Shown piece after piece: positions 5,015 through 5,362 of a stretch of DNA of 5,362 bases; within the stretch, counting starts at the first letter, position 1; each line of letters starts with the position of its first letter. Source of the DNA: Deltaproteobacteria bacterium (GTDB lineage Bacteria; Desulfobacterota; Desulfobaccia; Desulfobaccales; 0-14-0-80-60-11); assembly GCA_019308625.1 (NCBI GenBank), contig JAFDHU010000114.1, positions 1-5,362 on the forward strand, read 5' to 3'. Under the pieces are notes generated by a model, which saw only the letters and a program-made list of their open reading frames with translations, did no database searches and was not told the origin of the DNA. The translations under genes and the position numbers were made by a program.

Positions 5015-5362
5015 TCAGGGTTTTTGGGGAACATCTGGTGCCGCCGGGTTGGCGGCCGCGGCAGCCGGGGCCGGCCGGTGTCGTTCACCCACCAGCCGGA
5101 GGAGCAGGATGGAGAATTCGTACATGCCGTACATGGGAGCCGCCACCACCGTCATAGTCACCAAATCGGCGTGAAAAGCCGCGATCACGGCACTGAGCAA
5201 AATGGCCAGCCGTCTTTGGCTCTTCAGGAAATCCACGGTGACCAGGCCCGTGCGGGAGAGAATCAGGAGAATCAGGGGCAGCTCAAAAATCAGCCCAAAG
5301 AGCAACAGCAGCCGCAGACAAAAATTCACATAATGGCTGAGATTGAGCATGGAGTACAGAAT
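5015..5362 (-). CDS. tatC: Twin-arginine translocase subunit TatC, C-terminal fragment (runs off the right edge)
   Basis: The last 115 residues and the stop are present; the N-terminal half, including the signal-peptide-binding first loop, is outside. TatC is the multi-spanning inner-membrane core of the Tat pathway, which exports folded proteins carrying a twin-arginine signal. Visible are transmembrane helix 4 (NFCLRLLLLFGLIFELPLIL) with the conserved membrane-buried Glu at fragment residue 27, a loop with DFLKSQRR, and the last two helices with PMYGMYEFSILLLRLV (76-91). The usual TPPD between helices is FHAD here (63-66): the Asp is kept and both prolines are gone. A tail rich in Ala and Pro (residues 97-115) ends the protein. 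The frame is open to the window edge, so the Met at 5350 is internal and not the start. plsB follows after 189 nt. Confidence 0.93.
   Translation of the reverse strand: MLYSMLNLSHYVNFCLRLLLLFGLIFELPLILLILSRTGLVTVDFLKSQRRLAILLSAVIAAFHADLVTMTVVAAPMYGMYEFSILLLRLVGERHRPAPAAAAANPAAPDVPQKP

Overview
The window is GC-rich and gene-dense. It reads as ordinary core chromosome of a Gram-negative bacterium: an OmpA-type envelope protein, a Tat translocase subunit and a full-length PlsB all imply an envelope with an outer membrane. The mix of sequences (OmpA protein with a DUF4892-like N-terminal half, LexA close to the proteobacterial form, a 900-residue PlsB) suggests a deltaproteobacterial / Desulfobacterota-like genome. 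That lineage call is an inference and is not proven by anything in the window.

Layout from left to right. (1) Positions 1-164, minus strand: the first 54 codons of a class I/II PLP-dependent aminotransferase that runs off the left edge. (2) Positions 182-1015, minus: a secreted OmpA-family protein, 17 nt upstream of the aminotransferase and probably co-transcribed with it. Its start is best placed at the ATG at 1015, behind a perfect AGGAGG, and not at the upstream in-frame GTG at 1030. (3) Positions 1016-1205: a divergent control region whose right end carries a near-consensus sigma70-type promoter for lexA, placed so that transcription should begin at or beside the lexA ATG. (4) Positions 1206-1826, plus: lexA, complete, with helix-turn-helix, Ala-Gly cleavage site and Ser/Lys dyad intact. 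(5) Positions 1827-2122: a convergent gap with a nine-G run, two tiny overlapping reading frames of doubtful reality, and a strong hairpin just past the end of plsB. (6) Positions 2123-4825, minus: plsB, glycerol-3-phosphate acyltransferase. (7) Positions 4826-5014: the plsB promoter region, with a good -35/-10 pair bracketed by an 8-bp inverted repeat whose downstream arm overlaps the ribosome binding site. (8) Positions 5015-5362, minus: the C-terminal 115 residues of TatC, running off the right edge.

The genes do not form one pathway. LexA is the SOS repressor, PlsB commits glycerol-3-phosphate to phospholipid synthesis, TatC is the core of the folded-protein export channel, and the OmpA protein probably holds on to peptidoglycan. 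I see no mobile element, CRISPR array, rRNA or tRNA, and no convincing new multi-gene system. The points worth a second look are regulatory and structural: the apparently leaderless lexA transcript, the repeats over its promoter, the paired sites around the plsB promoter, the visible internal duplication in PlsB, and an altered conserved loop in TatC.
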